Positions 23,481 through 36,290 are shown, counted from the stretch's first letter. The stretch is 64,000 bases of DNA from Ectobius pallidus (GCA_964059195.1 CAXKWD010000006.1:178744825-178808824); one strand, 5' to 3'. Translations and numbers: made by a program. Notes: a model not told the origin generated them from the sequence alone.

Positions 23481-25000
23481 TTCTACGGGTTATTTAATTT
23501 TAAGCCTTAAATGCACACAACATACAAACCCTTGCCGGACTGCACAGAAAATATGTAACAGTCATTAGGTCCACAATTTCTTTCTTCTACCTTAAATAAA
23601 AAAAAAATCTTTTCCATCGTGTATCACACGAGGTATGACTTTAACGGTTAAAATAGTTTATCCTTCAATAATAGAATTATTAAAAAGTTATTACGATAAC
23701 CTTGGGGCCTAGTAGTGTATCCTGTCACGCAATATGACCTCATGTAGTTAAAATCCTGTATGAATAAAGCTGGTAACGACGTGAAGGCGGTGCAGCTTCC
23801 TTCCTCATGGCCTGCTTGCTGTTTGTTTGTGTGCCGGAAGATTGCGAGATCCAGTGTCACAACACAATTACGACTTTCTTTATTCTCAACTTCTCATGTA
23901 CTGAGTTTTGTAGGAATCGCCATATTTTACTGCAGATGTCGTCCATATTTCAACAATAGTACCTACGACCGTCTTTTGTTCACAGAGAACAGAGATTGTA
24001 TGTCATGATTTGGAATAGACAGCTGTAGATTCTTCATTGTCACTGCACGCGATTCGCCATTCCAGTATAGCGTGAAATACACTGATCAATTGGACTTGTC
24101 GGTAATTTCTAAGCCGCCTGTGATACATTCATATAACTATCCAGCACACCTATACTATATTAAAAGAGCCTTACAATATGCGACAATGTTTGTAATCGAA
24201 CTCCTCAGAGACCTTTTGACCTAGGGGTCTAAATATTTCACCATAAGTTCTCCATGACCTGGGGAATGTCTACGGTGAAAAGTTTAGTCTGACAGCACAG
24301 TCGGTTCGGTTAATTTTTTTTGTTGTTGTTGTGCTTTTGGTATTGACATTGTTTTGCCATTTTTTGTGTTGGAATCATGTACCCATGGTGTGGATAGTGT
24401 TCTGTCATTTTTACAACTTTCTTTCTGTAGTCTTTACACAGCCTCCTGTCATCTGGGCCATGTTTGACAGAACTGACCTCTGATTCAACCAATCAAAAGG
24501 CACCGTAACAAAGCAAACAGCCAGTCATAACCCCTCTTATGGGACAATCTCAGTCTTTGCCAAGCTGGTCATGCCGTTCAAAAGCAATTTGTGTGTTACA
24601 GATTTATTGTTTTAAATTTTGGTTAAGGTTGTTTGTGTTGCTTTATGCATGGTATAGGTTGCATACAACGTGCTGTAGCTGCGGCGTTGCTAAGTTGTAG
24701 CGTGTTGAGCGCATCGATCATTGCTGTTTCGGAACCTCAGTGTTTTATCGGTAAAATCCATAGCAAAACAATCCTAAACATATTCAAGTGTTAGTAAAAG
24801 TAGGAGAATGTCGTCTGTGCCTGGAACAATGAAAGTACGCTCTCATGCGAGGCCTGTCTCTATTGTACACGAAATTAGCAAATGACGTCACTTTCACAGG
24901 CAACACTTAAAACCTGACTTTTTGTTGGAAATGAGTGGCTTATAACTTGCTGTAATACATAATACGCCGTATGTTAGGTTATGCAATTTCTGTAGCAGAC
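23481..25000. other. Intergenic, nothing recognised
   Basis: ORFs of 60-82 codons only, without motifs or convincing splice context. Confidence 0.4.
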
Positions 25001-25004
25001 TTGA

Positions 25005-25080
25005 ACGACCGAGACGGTAACATCTTGGAGTCGCATTCGGTAGGTCCCAGGTTCAAATCCCATGGCCGGTCAATTTCATG
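25005..25080 (+). repeat. tRNA-derived SINE head
   Basis: Box A-like ACGACCGAGACGGTAA and box B GGTTCAAATCC (25050-25060) are followed by GGCCGGTCAATTTCATGG. Same family as 6868-6945. Confidence 0.65.
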
Positions 25081-25510
25081 GTTTCCCCAGACGTAAAGGC
25101 AAATGCCGAATTGGAAAAAAACATACCATGAAACATGAATCATACCATGAATCATCCTCACCATCAGGCCCGACGAGAGGGAGGGGCAGCCCCTGGGCCC
25201 GGCCGACCAGGTTTTATCTTTTACTTTCTAAATTTACTCTAAAATAAAATTGGTTCTAAGTCAATAAACAGCTTAAGTTATGTTTTATGTGTTTATTTTA
25301 TCTGCATTGTCCTGTCGTATAACGGTAACACGGAATTAATCTGAAACGGATTATTCTTGAAGAAAAATTGCTATTTTTTGAAAAAGTAGAAGCAGAAATC
25401 CTTTTGGACTCAACAGTAGGCCTGACTAACGTTCGGCATTGAAAATCATAATTTTCAAAAGATTAAATTGGTACATACAGATAAAACTGTTCCTAATTAG
25501 GACATTTTAA
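25081..25510. other. Intergenic, SINE tail and nothing further
   Basis: 25081-25165 continues the SINE trailer with repeated CATACCATGAA phrases; the remainder is featureless. Confidence 0.4.
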
Positions 25511-25514
25511 TGCA

Positions 25515-25720
25515 TTTTTCCGTTTCTTGCCCGGCATCAGTTAACCGATTTGGTCCAATATCAACAGGCTTCGATCCCTTGGGCGTTATAAATGGTATAC
25601 CAAGTTTTATGAAAATCCTGGTATTTTATGAAAATACCAAGTTTTATGAAAATGGTATACCAAGTCAGACAATCTCACAAAGTACCGGTACCATTCTGGC
25701 ACTTAATAATTATGTAATAT
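25515..25720 (-). repeat. Dispersed repeat, minus copy of the 6310 family
   Basis: The minus strand carries the TTTCATAAAACTTGGTATACC and ACCAAATCGGTTAAC phrases. An internal 25-bp stretch around TACCAAGTTTTATGAAAA is repeated. Confidence 0.6.
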
Positions 25721-25724
25721 CACT

Positions 25725-25900
25725 AGGATGTGCCCGCGGCTTCGCCCACGATAATTAATTGAAAAATTAGAAATTAATAGTATAATAATTATTAAAGCAT
25801 TATATTTATTAACACTTGCACGCGAATCATTCTTAAACTAAACCATTAATAATTAATGAAACCGCTAAAATTCCGGCTTTAGAGTACATTCCACGATTAG
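25725..25900 (+). repeat. 'CCCGCGGC' dispersed repeat, truncated copy
   Basis: Starts TGTGCCCGCGGCTTCGCCC and follows the 10590 unit for about 90 bp before diverging. Confidence 0.6.
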
Positions 25901-25904
25901 AATT

Positions 25905-26465
25905 ATGCAGTTCCAAAGATAACTGTGAACCACTGCCTTCTAAACTGTATAGGCTAATTCTCGTGCGTAATTCTCGAGACGGCGGTGGATAATACGTATC
26001 GTTTTTCAACTGTTTGTTGACAGATGAATAAGATGTTAATTTTATTTGATAAATTCAGTGTAATTTTCAGAAATTATATAGTTTTTCAAGAGAAGGAGTG
26101 ATTGATTTGGATTATTATTATCAGCGATATTTCAAGAGTTAAATATCAATATTTTACTGCTGGTGCCCCCGGCTTCGCCCGCCATTATTCATTGACTCCA
26201 GGATTTTTAAGAAATTTACACTGGTAGATTATTAAAAATGTTTGTGGTTCAGAGCTATGAAAATTGTAAGTAAAATTAGAATATTTGTACATTGTGTTCA
26301 TTTCACTTAGGCCTTATATAATAAAGAAACGGTTTTCCTAATCTTGTAGTCGTCATGAAAGTTTAGACTGCGAGAGACGAACATCGCCGAGTATACCCGA
26401 TGTCTCACGAAGCGGGCGAGCAAGCACGCTATTTAGGGCCGTTGAATTGTATAAGAGTAGATTAC
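25905..26465 (+). repeat. Dispersed repeat, copy 2 (pairs with 1166-1660)
   Basis: Collinear with 1166-1660, with a few small insertions, including one before GGTGCCCCCGGCTTCGCCC. Confidence 0.7.
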
Positions 26466-26669
26466 ATAATTTTTTTTGTTTTGAAACATTATAAAGGGCG
26501 AGTTGGGTAGTGAATTTAATATTTGACGGGGGCGCGGGAAAATTTGTCTCAGGGGTCCTTGCTTTCTTTCCACGGCCCTGCTCACCATATCCATATAAAT
26601 TAATATCATTTGAAATTTACTTTATAAAAGTCCACCAATAATGGAAACAATTGACAATCAATAGTTGCA

Positions 26670-27840
26670 TGGCCTACCCTATTGTATAGGCACACATCCC
26701 GAACTTCTGATATGGCCTCGAAGTTAACTAAAAGGAGTATAATCACAGCTGAAATTAATTTTTGAAAAAATTGAACGAGAGACTAGTGAGAGCCATGTAA
26801 AGTGGCTTTAAAAGTAAGAGAAAATCGTCTCCAGTCTTTGTGTCAATTCCCCAGAAGTAATTAGCCCAAATATAAAATTGTTTTTATGCTATTTTTCGTT
26901 CTGGACCTAGGCTGTTCACACACACACAGCCAGACATGTCTGAAAATGGGATTTCAAGGAGAGTATTTATGATAAAAACTCAATTTGGAACTTCTCTCCC
27001 TATGATATTGGCAGATGAAATAAAAACACTCACATTGATGTGTTACATATCAAAGTAGCTAAACTCTTTTAGAATCTGTCACGTAGTTGAGCACCCTGTA
27101 TATAATTATAGTGGATCAATTCATCAAAGCCTGGTTATGAAATGTCATCACTTAACACAGCGCTAACAAGACCTTGCATTGACAGAGGACATCACTTTCT
27201 GCTTTTCAACACTTTTACCGCTTTTGTTTCACTTTCATTTACTTTTTAAATGGTTGCAATGCAGACAAAGGGTAAATAAGGAATTTCCCTATTATTGGCC
27301 TGTTTCTGCGCCATTCAGAAGGAAGTCACTCTATCTGCTGAGCTTTAGAAGACGGACGACAAAGATGGTGATGTGAAAGTCATGTAGTTTCCCGCTAGAT
27401 GACAGGGCACGCAGTTTTGAGATTTTTCTTGGTTTTACTAGTTTTTCATTAATACGTGTCACAGAATTGGCAATAGTAGACCTCTAACAGTTGAAAAAAT
27501 TCCACTATACTATCGAGTCAGCAGATGTGGAATATTTGTCGTTAAAAAATGATTTGCACGTTTAAACGAGTTATAATCATTGAACATGTTTGAATGCTGC
27601 TATGGTGTACCAAGATGGGATACGTTCAATCAATATCATGCCATAACACACAATCAATGCTTAGAAATAAGCTAATTTTTGGAGTTGATCCACTGGTGTT
27701 ATCCATGGATCAACACATTTAGTACAATAACTGGTCTCCTTCGGGGATTTCTGGTGGGTCGATTCTAGCCTTCTATTAAAAGAATAGCGGTACCCCGGTA
27801 GACTTGGCTAATAGAAATCTAATTATGTGACATCTCTAAC
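26670..27840 (-). repeat. 1.2-kb dispersed repeat, right arm of a long inverted pair
   Basis: Reverse complement of 12935-14150. It starts at ACACATCCCGAACTT and ends near AATCTAATTATGTGACA. The region 27470-27600 is rearranged relative to the partner. Confidence 0.75.
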
Positions 27841-28179
27841 GACCTCATAGAAGAGGAGTTGAATTCATTAACGAAAAAAATCCTGTTTCGTTATTTGTGT
27901 TTTGTAGTACCGGTACGTTACCAATGTTTAAATGATTCGCCGTATAATCTTTTAATCCCGTTATGTCCACTTTAGGGGTTGAATTATTAAAAGTTCCTTC
28001 TTAATGAGTGTTCTGTCTGTTACAAGCGAAAATTCATTTAGAAGAGAAACAGTGTGACTAAATAACACTGACTTTGACCTCTTTCAAAATATTTAGTACC
28101 TAAAATACTGTCATGGATGGACCTATTGGTAAATAAATGTTTAAAGTCAAGTTTATTTTTGCAAAATAAACGAATTTAA
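27841..28179. other. Intergenic, nothing recognised
   Basis: No supported feature. Confidence 0.4.
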
Positions 28180-28700
28180 GAAAATATCTTATTTGAAACT
28201 GCCATAGCTTCCTCTGCCTAAATAAAAGTTAGCGTTTTAATATATTATAATTTATACGTGTGACATTCTCATGTAAATTGGTTGTAAAAATGAAAAGAAT
28301 GTTGTTACTGCATGTTGCAACCCCGAAGGATACAGAACGCAAGTAAAATCTGATTAATGTACTCTCGTAACTTTCTTTACCTTAAGGTTGGCCAATACAT
28401 TTTCTCACTTCACAAACTGATATATAACAGAGACCATATTGCAAAGTGCGCGTATTCAGAGTGGGTGGCTTATAACTACCCTTTAGATAAGTTTTTTTTT
28501 ATGTTTCAAATAAAAGTTTTAGCTCTTAGTATAAGCAACCCATATGCAAAATTTAAACAAAATCGTATGAGCTGTTTTCGAGAAAATCGCGACCAGCTAG
28601 ATTTTCTTAATGCAAAGTCCTTTTCAAGATAATAGAAAATCGTCCCTTGAATCCGAAAGTACTATTTTCATAAACATATTATCTTTGTACGTGTATGTAT
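28180..28700 (+). repeat. Dispersed repeat with 'CCCCGAAGGAT' motif
   Basis: Collinear with 47480-47820: CTTCCTCTGCC, CCCCGAAGGATACAGAACG, ACTCTCGTAACTTTCTTTAC, GTGGGTGGCTTATAACTACC. The minus-strand relative is 3966-4625. Confidence 0.7.
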
Positions 28701-28779
28701 GTGAGGACGTTCTTAGCTTAGATCGTGAAGTAAAGACACGGGTAAGTTGACATTCATTAAGTCTTCTCTTTTTTTACAG

Positions 28780-28821
28780 AAAAGTGGATCCATCTGAGAT
28801 CATATCCCGGGAATCCAGTTG
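28780..28821 (+). CDS. Candidate 42-nt upstream exon of the membrane-protein gene
   Basis: A strong acceptor (CTTCTCTTTTTTTACAG) and a strong donor (GTAAGT) bracket 42 nt. Read in the one frame that joins correctly to the exon at 38290 (leaving one base, G, to complete GTC), it encodes KWIHLRSYPGNPV with no stop. That would extend the hydrophobic signal sequence into a plausible basic n-region. It has no ATG, so the initiator would lie further upstream. The joining intron would be 9.5 kb and the open frame over 13 codons is weak evidence, so this is only a candidate. Confidence 0.35.
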
Positions 28822-29299
28822 GTAAGTGTTAATCAACTATTTTTAAAAGTCTTCCTATTGTAGTCGATGCCATGTCATGACTTTCGAAAAATTCTTTCAT
28901 ATCTTTACGTTTCATGCCTCCATAAGTACGAAACCACCGCCCGTTCATTTTTTTGTGTGATATATATATATGAACCAAGCATAAGGACGTGAGACCGGTT
29001 TTGCTCTCTGCATATTTACACTACCTTCCCTTCACAAGACCCTTCACAACACCATATGTCTCACTTACACAGCCGTGTTAGTGCCAGTTTGTTTTGTGTA
29101 GCCTGAAAATGAGGGTATTATTGCCTTCTAAGAGAATTACAACCCTTATCTTTTGCACCCCTTGAGCTAATAGTTAATGTTAAGAAATGTTTTTGGTGCG
29201 ACTCTTGGGATTCTAAGAGACTTGTAGTGGTTTCTTCTCCCATTGGTCCGATGTTGCCCATGAAGGAACTCAGCCTACGTCGTTTTTCATCTCTATATA
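28822..29299. other. Intergenic or intronic, nothing recognised
   Basis: A short (TA)n lies at 28960-28972. No gene signal. Confidence 0.4.
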
Positions 29300-30219
29300 C
29301 AGGGTGTATTAAAATTAATAGCGCAAACCGAAACGGCTGAAAGTATACAACATAAGCAAAAAAGTTCCAGCAAACATGGGTTTGCGAGATTATTGCGAAT
29401 GTGTGGTTATGGGCCGCGAGTGTCTTCATTAAGAAACATCGTCCTAATTAGTACAATTGAATTTGAAAAGTAGACTTTTCGTGTAGTTGTTTCACAATTC
29501 TACTTTAGCATGTTACATGTTATTAATACTGTCCACTCTTCCTGCTCAAAGTGTCGTCCTTGCACCTCAATGCAATACTGCACTCGTCTCTTTCAAACAC
29601 CCCGGATCATCTCGTACAACCTGACTCTGTTCATTGTCAGTCGATTACAACTCCACCTTGTGGCAATGTTCGGTTTTGTAAACAAGAGCACATCGCGGAC
29701 AGTTTCTAACGAGTGAAGCACGACTAAGGACGTCAGTGGCGGCTCAGTACCACACATTCGCAATAATAAATTTACACCTTTTCAACCTCAATTTCGGAAA
29801 AAAGTTATCTTTATTTCGAAACTTATAATAAACACATAGGCCTGAATTAAATTAATGACAATTAAAATTAAATCTTCCTAACAGAGTAGTTATTAGCAAT
29901 ATTGCTATGAACTACACAGAATTCAACACTTCTCTTCAGTTTCCCAGAGGCATGTCCTTTATGTCGGAATACTGTAAATTAGATGAACGATTAACATAGG
30001 CCTACAATACATAAAGTCATAACTGTTCACTGAAATATACAGCATTTAAGATTTTGACCGCCGTTTCGAAATAAACATTACTATTTCCGAAATTGAAATT
30101 ACTTTTTTCTGAAATTGAAGTTAAAAATGTGTAGTCCCATGTTTCATGAACGTTTTTTGCTCCTGTTATCGTATACTTGAAACCGTTTCGGTTTGCGCTA
30201 TTAATTATGATACACCCTG
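29300..30219 (-). mobile_element. Deleted Tc1/mariner-type element with transposase relic
   Basis: A 920-bp element between TA dinucleotides. TIRs of about 37 bp begin CAGGGTGTATTAAAATTAAT on the left; the inverse of the right end is CAGGGTGTATCATAATTAAT, followed in both by AGCGCAAACCGAAACGG. The minus strand near 29640-29500 reads MNRVRLYEMIRGV, a TGA, then KRRVQYCIEVQGRHFEQ, which looks like the C-terminal end of a Tc1/mariner-group transposase. The rest of the transposase is missing and the remainder is AT-rich filler. It is a non-autonomous, internally rearranged copy. Confidence 0.78.
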
Positions 30220-30221
30220 TA

Positions 30222-31545
30222 TATTATGTATCATTGTGGAATTAATTTACGGCAGTCCATAGAAAAGTTGTATAAATTCTGATGCGGTCTAGGGACTGTG
30301 GAACTAGTTGGCCAGGAGTCGCTCAAGCAGACTTTTTTTTTTCTCGAAAATGGCATTTTATATTCAGGGAACCTCAAAAGTGTGTTTATGAAGAGAGAAA
30401 GGTGTATTGGCCATGTGTAACAGACCTTATGAATGAAAGGGAGGAAGCAGTTTGTTCCAGTGGAGTGGCGGCACCGGAAAACACACCAACTGCCATGGAT
30501 ACCGTTCCAAATCTCCGTGCTTGGCTAGCTATGACCCTCAACCATAAATCAATAATGAGGGGTGTACACTCGTGATCAATAATTATTATTCGTCATAGGA
30601 AAAAACTGTGCAGTTGAGTAGAACATGACAGAGACCTGCTCTGTGCCTGTAATGAATGACATTAATATCATTGTGTCCCTCAGGGTTCTGTTCTTGGGCC
30701 TATCTTATTTATACAGTACAGTATATATAATTTTTAAGGCCTTTACCGAATTACAGCCAGGTGATATTAACCACTTCCTGTGTTCATTACGACATGGATG
30801 TATTTGCATTTGACAACAATCAGTCCTAGCTTTGTTGTTATTCTTACTTTCAGGTCTTGTTTAAACTTCGTACACGGAACTGAATTTATAAAGGGCTAAA
30901 ACTCTTCTTCCTCTAAATAATTTCTCATTTGCTCATTTTTTGTCCATTTGGGTAACATTTTCAGCAAAATGAAATTATCTTAGATGAGTTGTAAATGTTT
31001 AGACCTGAAACTTGAGATCGTGGCCGGCTTTTTCATGGTTCCTCTGTCGGATTTGGATATTTACTTACCCTGACTCATCGGCAGTAAAGAATGTCTATAA
31101 AGTAGATAGGCCTACAAAGCCAACACAATTTTATAGTTTCGCTCAAAACATTACTTACGATCTTAGTTTTTTCAATATTATTTCGATATTTTCCTTGTCT
31201 ATAACTTGGTCAGGATTTAATATTTTCAGGAAATGTTTTTGCTTTGTTCAACTTCTTCATACTACTATGTGATTTGTTTCAAACAAATTGTTGCCAACCA
31301 AAAGATCCTTTCACAATATAACAAACCAGCTCTCTTGACCTAATAATGCACACGGATTTCACTCCGTGTTGTTATTTCTTATAAATCATTCAGTGACGTT
31401 TGAAGTTCGTATGTTTTAAGTTTGTAACATTGCTGCTAATTCAGGGTTCTTTTGAATCAAGGTATATAAAGCTTTTGAATAATCTGGTGCTAACTGTAAT
31501 ATACTGACACTAAGGCGATGCTCTATTGGAATTAAGCATCAGGAA
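30222..31545. other. Intergenic or intronic, nothing recognised
   Basis: Several 60-97 codon ORFs without motifs. 31240-31310 resembles 7300-7365. Confidence 0.4.
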
Positions 31546-31549
31546 TTTG

Positions 31550-31612
31550 CAACTAGGAAAACCATGGAAAAACCTGTGCCAAATTGGTCGGCCACGGGAT
31601 CTGAACCCGGTG
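31550..31612 (-). repeat. 3' half of the tRNA-derived SINE
   Basis: The minus strand reads CCGGGTTCAGATCCCGTGG, then CCGACCAATTT, a trailer and GTTTTTCCATGG. The trailer matches that after 25060 and 6926. Confidence 0.55.
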
Positions 31613-31784
31613 AAATAGGATAATGACTGCATAAGAATGGAAATGCATAAAGTGAAACAAAAGACGAGCTAGTTCCGGCATGTGCAGTGTAACAAAGACG
31701 CTATTGTGTTCAGTGGGAAGCTATCGTGTAACAACAGTGGCACGCTTCACATACAGCTTGTCCCAGAATTCTGTTTGATATTGA

Positions 31785-32340
31785 CCAATAACGTTTAGCG
31801 ATGCCTCGGATGCCGACCAATCGCGGTCGTTTATCTTGCAGTAGCTTGCTAAGAACACAAGGATGCGATTTTATTTCATGAAACATATCTACGGTAGTTA
31901 CGGGAAACGTAAGGTATCAGTATGCAGTGATTAATACGTCACATGGTGCCAGTGACAGAATGAAAACACATTTTCGATTCGGTGCAAGCCAGTTTTTGTT
32001 CTGTTCTGCTGATAACTTATCTGAATTAGGCTAACTGTTTCTGATATGCACTATTGGTAACTCGATTTTTCGTTCGTTTAGTCTTCTGTGATCTCACAGC
32101 CGACAGAAAGTTGATTTGATTTCAAAGCACAAAGTAAGAAAGTAATTATTCTTTATATAATTCGTTACATTTTATCATGGAATAGATATAATAGATCCCT
32201 CTCGAGGTTAACATTTTCATCAGATAAACTCGCTCGCTGTTCGTACTCGCTAATCTATAGATAAACTCGTAATCTCGAGTGTGATTACCTATGATGAATC
32301 ATACCCAGAGATTTCTCTTCATTGTGCGTTTTAGTACTTA
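31785..32340. mobile_element. Fold-back MITE, relative of 52840-58310
   Basis: Shares with the ADI1-intron copy the phrases GCTAAGAACACAAGGATGCG, TTCGGTGCAAGCCAGTTTTT, AAAGTAAGAAAGTAATTATT and CGTTACATTTTA. It then shows a short palindromic centre rich in ACTCG and TCGAG phrases (32200-32280). The right arm is only partly preserved. Confidence 0.6.
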
Positions 32341-32767
32341 CATAAGAGTATTTTGAAAGTAACGAACTTGTTTACGCTATGGCACGGCCGTCTGTGATTG
32401 TACGGGAAATGAAGACATTGTCAGTTGTCATCTTTTTTCTCCGTGTTGTGCTGTTATTTAAATACCCGTGAATGTGTAGCTCAGGCAACTGGCGGTCCGC
32501 GACAAAGCCAGTTAATAAAATTTACAATATTTATAGTTCCATATTATGGATAGTTCCGGCCAGAGATGTTCCCTCTAATGTGTTCTGAATTTTAATAAAT
32601 AATCATTTTACTGCGTCAGCACATATCGTCCAATTTACAGTAGCTCGAATGTTACAGTTAAATTCTGGACACTTTATTTTGAATAACAAACAAAAATTAC
32701 CTGATAACTACGTTTCTAATAAAAGTGAACACAGGTGGCCTGCTTAATGTACAGCATTTCCTTCATG
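32341..32767. other. Intergenic or intronic, nothing recognised
   Basis: No supported feature. Confidence 0.4.
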
Positions 32768-32927
32768 TATTGGATAAAGAGAGCTTTGACTATACTTGTT
32801 ATTGAATAAAGAAAGCTTTGGCTATACTTGTTATTGAATAAAGAGAGCTTTGGCTATACTTGGTATTGGATAAAGAGAGATTTGGCTATACTTGGTATTG
32901 GATAAAGAGAGATTTGGCTATACTTGT
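32768..32927 (+). repeat. 32-bp minisatellite, array 1 (5 copies)
   Basis: Five uninterrupted 32-bp units, each beginning TATTG(A/G)ATAAAGA and ending GGCTATACTTG plus G or T. Units differ at only a few positions. The same unit forms a second array at 34603-34788. Since 32 is not a multiple of 3, ORFs across it are accidental. Confidence 0.95.
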
Positions 32928-34602
32928 TTGTAGGGTTCCAGGCCCAGGACTAGAAAGTAGGCTGGTGTCCCTAACAGAATTTGCAATAGGATTTTCGGAG
33001 GACCACTGGATTATAATCCAGAAAATATTTAAGTTTAGAATTGCAGGAATGTTGAAGGAAGCAGGAATAATGGATAGAGAAAATTGTTGCTTTATTCTTC
33101 TTATTCTTAGCTGTAATTGGCAATAACCAATGTTTTATTATGATCTGCTATCTTTGCTAAGTAGATTTCAGGAAAGTTGCCAGGTTGATTTATTATTATA
33201 ATATAATATGGTTTGTTTCCACAACAACGATTCAAGTAACTTTATTTTTTGTTCAAATAGTTACAATATAATAATTGAGCTGTATTGGCTCAGAATACTA
33301 CTGCAGTATACTTTATCTGCAAGTAGGAAAAGAGAAGCTGCAAATATTTGCCAAAACTTCTTAACGTGATAAACACTGAATTACTACTTTATTACAAGCA
33401 AGAATGTTAGACCATATCTTCAGTCTTTAATAAATTGTTCAAGATTTAATACGGCAGCATCTTTGGCTTGCACGTAGTGAAAAGAGGAGCTGCATGGATG
33501 CCAAAACTCCCTAGCATTATACAAACAGTCTTTTACTTTAAATAACACAAAGATGCTAAGCCTTATTTGGCCTTTGTGTAATGATACAGTATTAGGATTT
33601 GTATTACTTAACTTCGTTTGTGATTACATCTGATGAGAATGTGACTGCATTTAGCCGGACTGAAGTTAAGGGATGTACAGTTATTGAAGCTGAAGTTCTG
33701 TGTTGCTGTGGATCATCCTGAACTGTGGCCAGTAGCGAGTCCTTCCATGGCTGCAAGCTACGCTCCCTGAAGTTCTAGTGATGTCCAAATATCCACCTCC
33801 TGGTAGATTAAGTCGTGGCTGATAACGCTGTTTCCATGCTGAGTCGTGTAGAAACTGTACTATTATATATTCAGACTTGTGGTCTGTTGCTAAATTGGGC
33901 TGTGCCCTTACGAAGCGACGATCGGTGAGAGAGTGAGTGAAAGTCTAACGGCCAAAATGCGTTCACATAATCATCTTACAAAGAGTCAAGTTCTAGAATC
34001 CTATGGAAGTCTCTTCTAGAAGTATCCAGTAGCTTCCATCCGTAATTAGGGTACATTTAAAGAGAATGACATGCTGTAATTATTCTGTAACATAAAAAAT
34101 TGGTATGTGAGCATTTGCATTATAATTGTAATGTATAATTACAGAGAAATTTAATATTTTTAATGCGGTGAATAATCGATCTATTCATAAAGCTGCTTCT
34201 ATAATCGATTGCACTAATCGATATGACGCATATGAGTAAGCTAGTGTATTCTGGCTGTAGCGCCAAGTAAATGATAATGAGCTGGCACTCGACTTATCGA
34301 TATCAGTTCGATGTCGGCAATGCAGCTTTCTGTTGCTAATTGACATTAATTATATTATCTAATGATAATAGCTAATAGTAACAGGAATAAATATGCAGAA
34401 TTATTCCCTAGATTATTACAATACAGAATGTAGTAAATATTTTCTTTTACTAAATGTAAATAAATAGGTACAAGAGTGCCAAGAATTCTGTCTACTGGTA
34501 ATTGGCATCAGTGCCATCTAGTGATTTATATTAATACTTCATTACTAGTAATTGCTATAAAAGTATAAAAAATAGGCTCTAAGCTGTACGAGCTTACATT
34601 GT
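32928..34602. other. Spacer between two minisatellite arrays
   Basis: About 1.7 kb without a recognised gene. It includes scattered ATCGAT-type palindromes near 34168-34225. Confidence 0.4.
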
Positions 34603-34788
34603 TATTGAATAAAGAGAGCTTTGGCTATACTTGTTATTGAATAAAGAGAGCCTTGGCTATACTTGGTATTGGATAAAGAGAGCTTTGGCTATACTTGTTA
34701 TTGGACAAAGGGAGCTTTGGCTATACTTGGTATTGGATAAAGAGAGCTTTGGCTATACTTGTTATTGGATAAAGATGACTTTGCAACA
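34603..34788 (+). repeat. 32-bp minisatellite, array 2 (5 copies plus a partial)
   Basis: Same unit and orientation as 32768-32927, with five full units to 34762 and a decaying sixth. Confidence 0.95.
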
Positions 34789-34896
34789 GAATAAGGAGGG
34801 CTTTGATACTGTAATTTTTTTCAGGTAGAATGCAGACGACATGACACTGCACTGGTGGATTCACTGGTTCTGGATCACCAGGACACCAGGTAATAA

Positions 34897-36290
34897 GTGG
34901 GCCTGGATTTGAGGGTTTTGACCTATTTTTTCCTCAGCTTCCTAATTAGAACATTTTGATGTACTTTTCTTGTTCATTCCCCTTGCTTCCGAATATATGA
35001 ATCTTATAGAACTTAAAAAGGGCTAAAACGAACTGAAGGGCCTAAAAGAGGCTGAGGAGGACTTTATTAAATAGATTTTCCAATCAACACAAAGGAAAAT
35101 AAATATGTGAATTTGTGCATTTTAACAACGTATATTATTCGCACACTTTATCTTGAGCTTCACACTCCATAATCCTGAAAACCGTCCATATAAAGAAGGC
35201 CTCACTCGAAAAATGAAGATCGCGACCCGTCCCCAGTATTGCCGTACCCAAAAACTTCCCGTTGAGGCATTCTTGAGCTACCGTCAATTTTTTTTATTTG
35301 TTTACATCATATTATTCTGAAAATAACATAATAAATCCAGGGATATTAGAAGAACAGTAGTGGTGTTGTGGAAATGGTAAATATAAGTGACAACGAAGTT
35401 AAGAATAAAGATTCTTTAAACCAAGAAGTATCGGAAATCAGCGAAATAATGAACCAAATAAATGAAATGGGAAAAACAATTTAATGTGTTTCAAGCTGAA
35501 TCTGTCGGTGGAGAAAAGAACAAGTCAAGTTTTATTATTTCGTTGTATGAATTGTGTTGTATTAATTACCTACATACTTTCGCGAAAGGCATTTAGTTAA
35601 ATTACATCAATTCAGGCATGTGAAAGTGCGTATCCAAGTAGGCCTACATGTACAATGCTACGACTTTTAAACGATTTTCTATATTCTGAAGACCGGGAGA
35701 GAAATTGTTTAAATAGGCCTAAATATATTACTTCATTCATTTCTCCAGCGATATATTCTACTATAATATCTGAATCAATATAAAACCTTTAGTTTGTTAG
35801 CGAGAGTTGAAAGTGCTACAGATTACAGTTAGTTCCATTGTGACCCAGCATAAAACTACACACGTTATATTTTCTGGTAATTGGCAACCCTTCAGAAACA
35901 ACGCCAATTTCAACTCACCGCCTTCTGCAATAGTCAGTCTCTTATACTGCATGCAATATCAGCTCCCCTCACCCCTGCATTTTTTTGGCTCAAGATAAAG
36001 TGTGAGCATAATACTGTATGTCAGTTTGTTACTTGTCATTGTTGATCGAAAATGTGCTGCCTCGCCGTTGCAGGATATGAAACTTAAGCCGTGTGCAATA
36101 CTTTGAAATAACAAGTTGCCTACCAACGACAGTGAAGGAACAAATTCCAGACACTCGAGTCTACTTGTTTTTGTAGATCGCATGCGAATTGAATAGTTGT
36201 ATCGTTAAAGGACAAATATCTCAATTGTTTATGCTATTTTTCGAGTGCCAAAATAAGGAATAGTTACTTATTTATTTTGTAAAAAGCTTG
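34897..36290 (+). repeat. Dispersed repeat, copy 2 (pairs with 3376-3965), expanded
   Basis: Left part (34897-35130) and right part (36045-36290) match 3376-3965 in order, e.g. CTTGCTTCCGAATATATGAATC and GACACTCGAGTCTACTTG. The middle 0.9 kb has no counterpart in copy 1 and is either an insertion here or a deletion there. Confidence 0.65.

Noticed and set aside
34631..34828. 65-codon ORF of repeating GYTWYWIK type
   Set aside because: Accidental translation of a 32-bp minisatellite, which shifts frame every unit.
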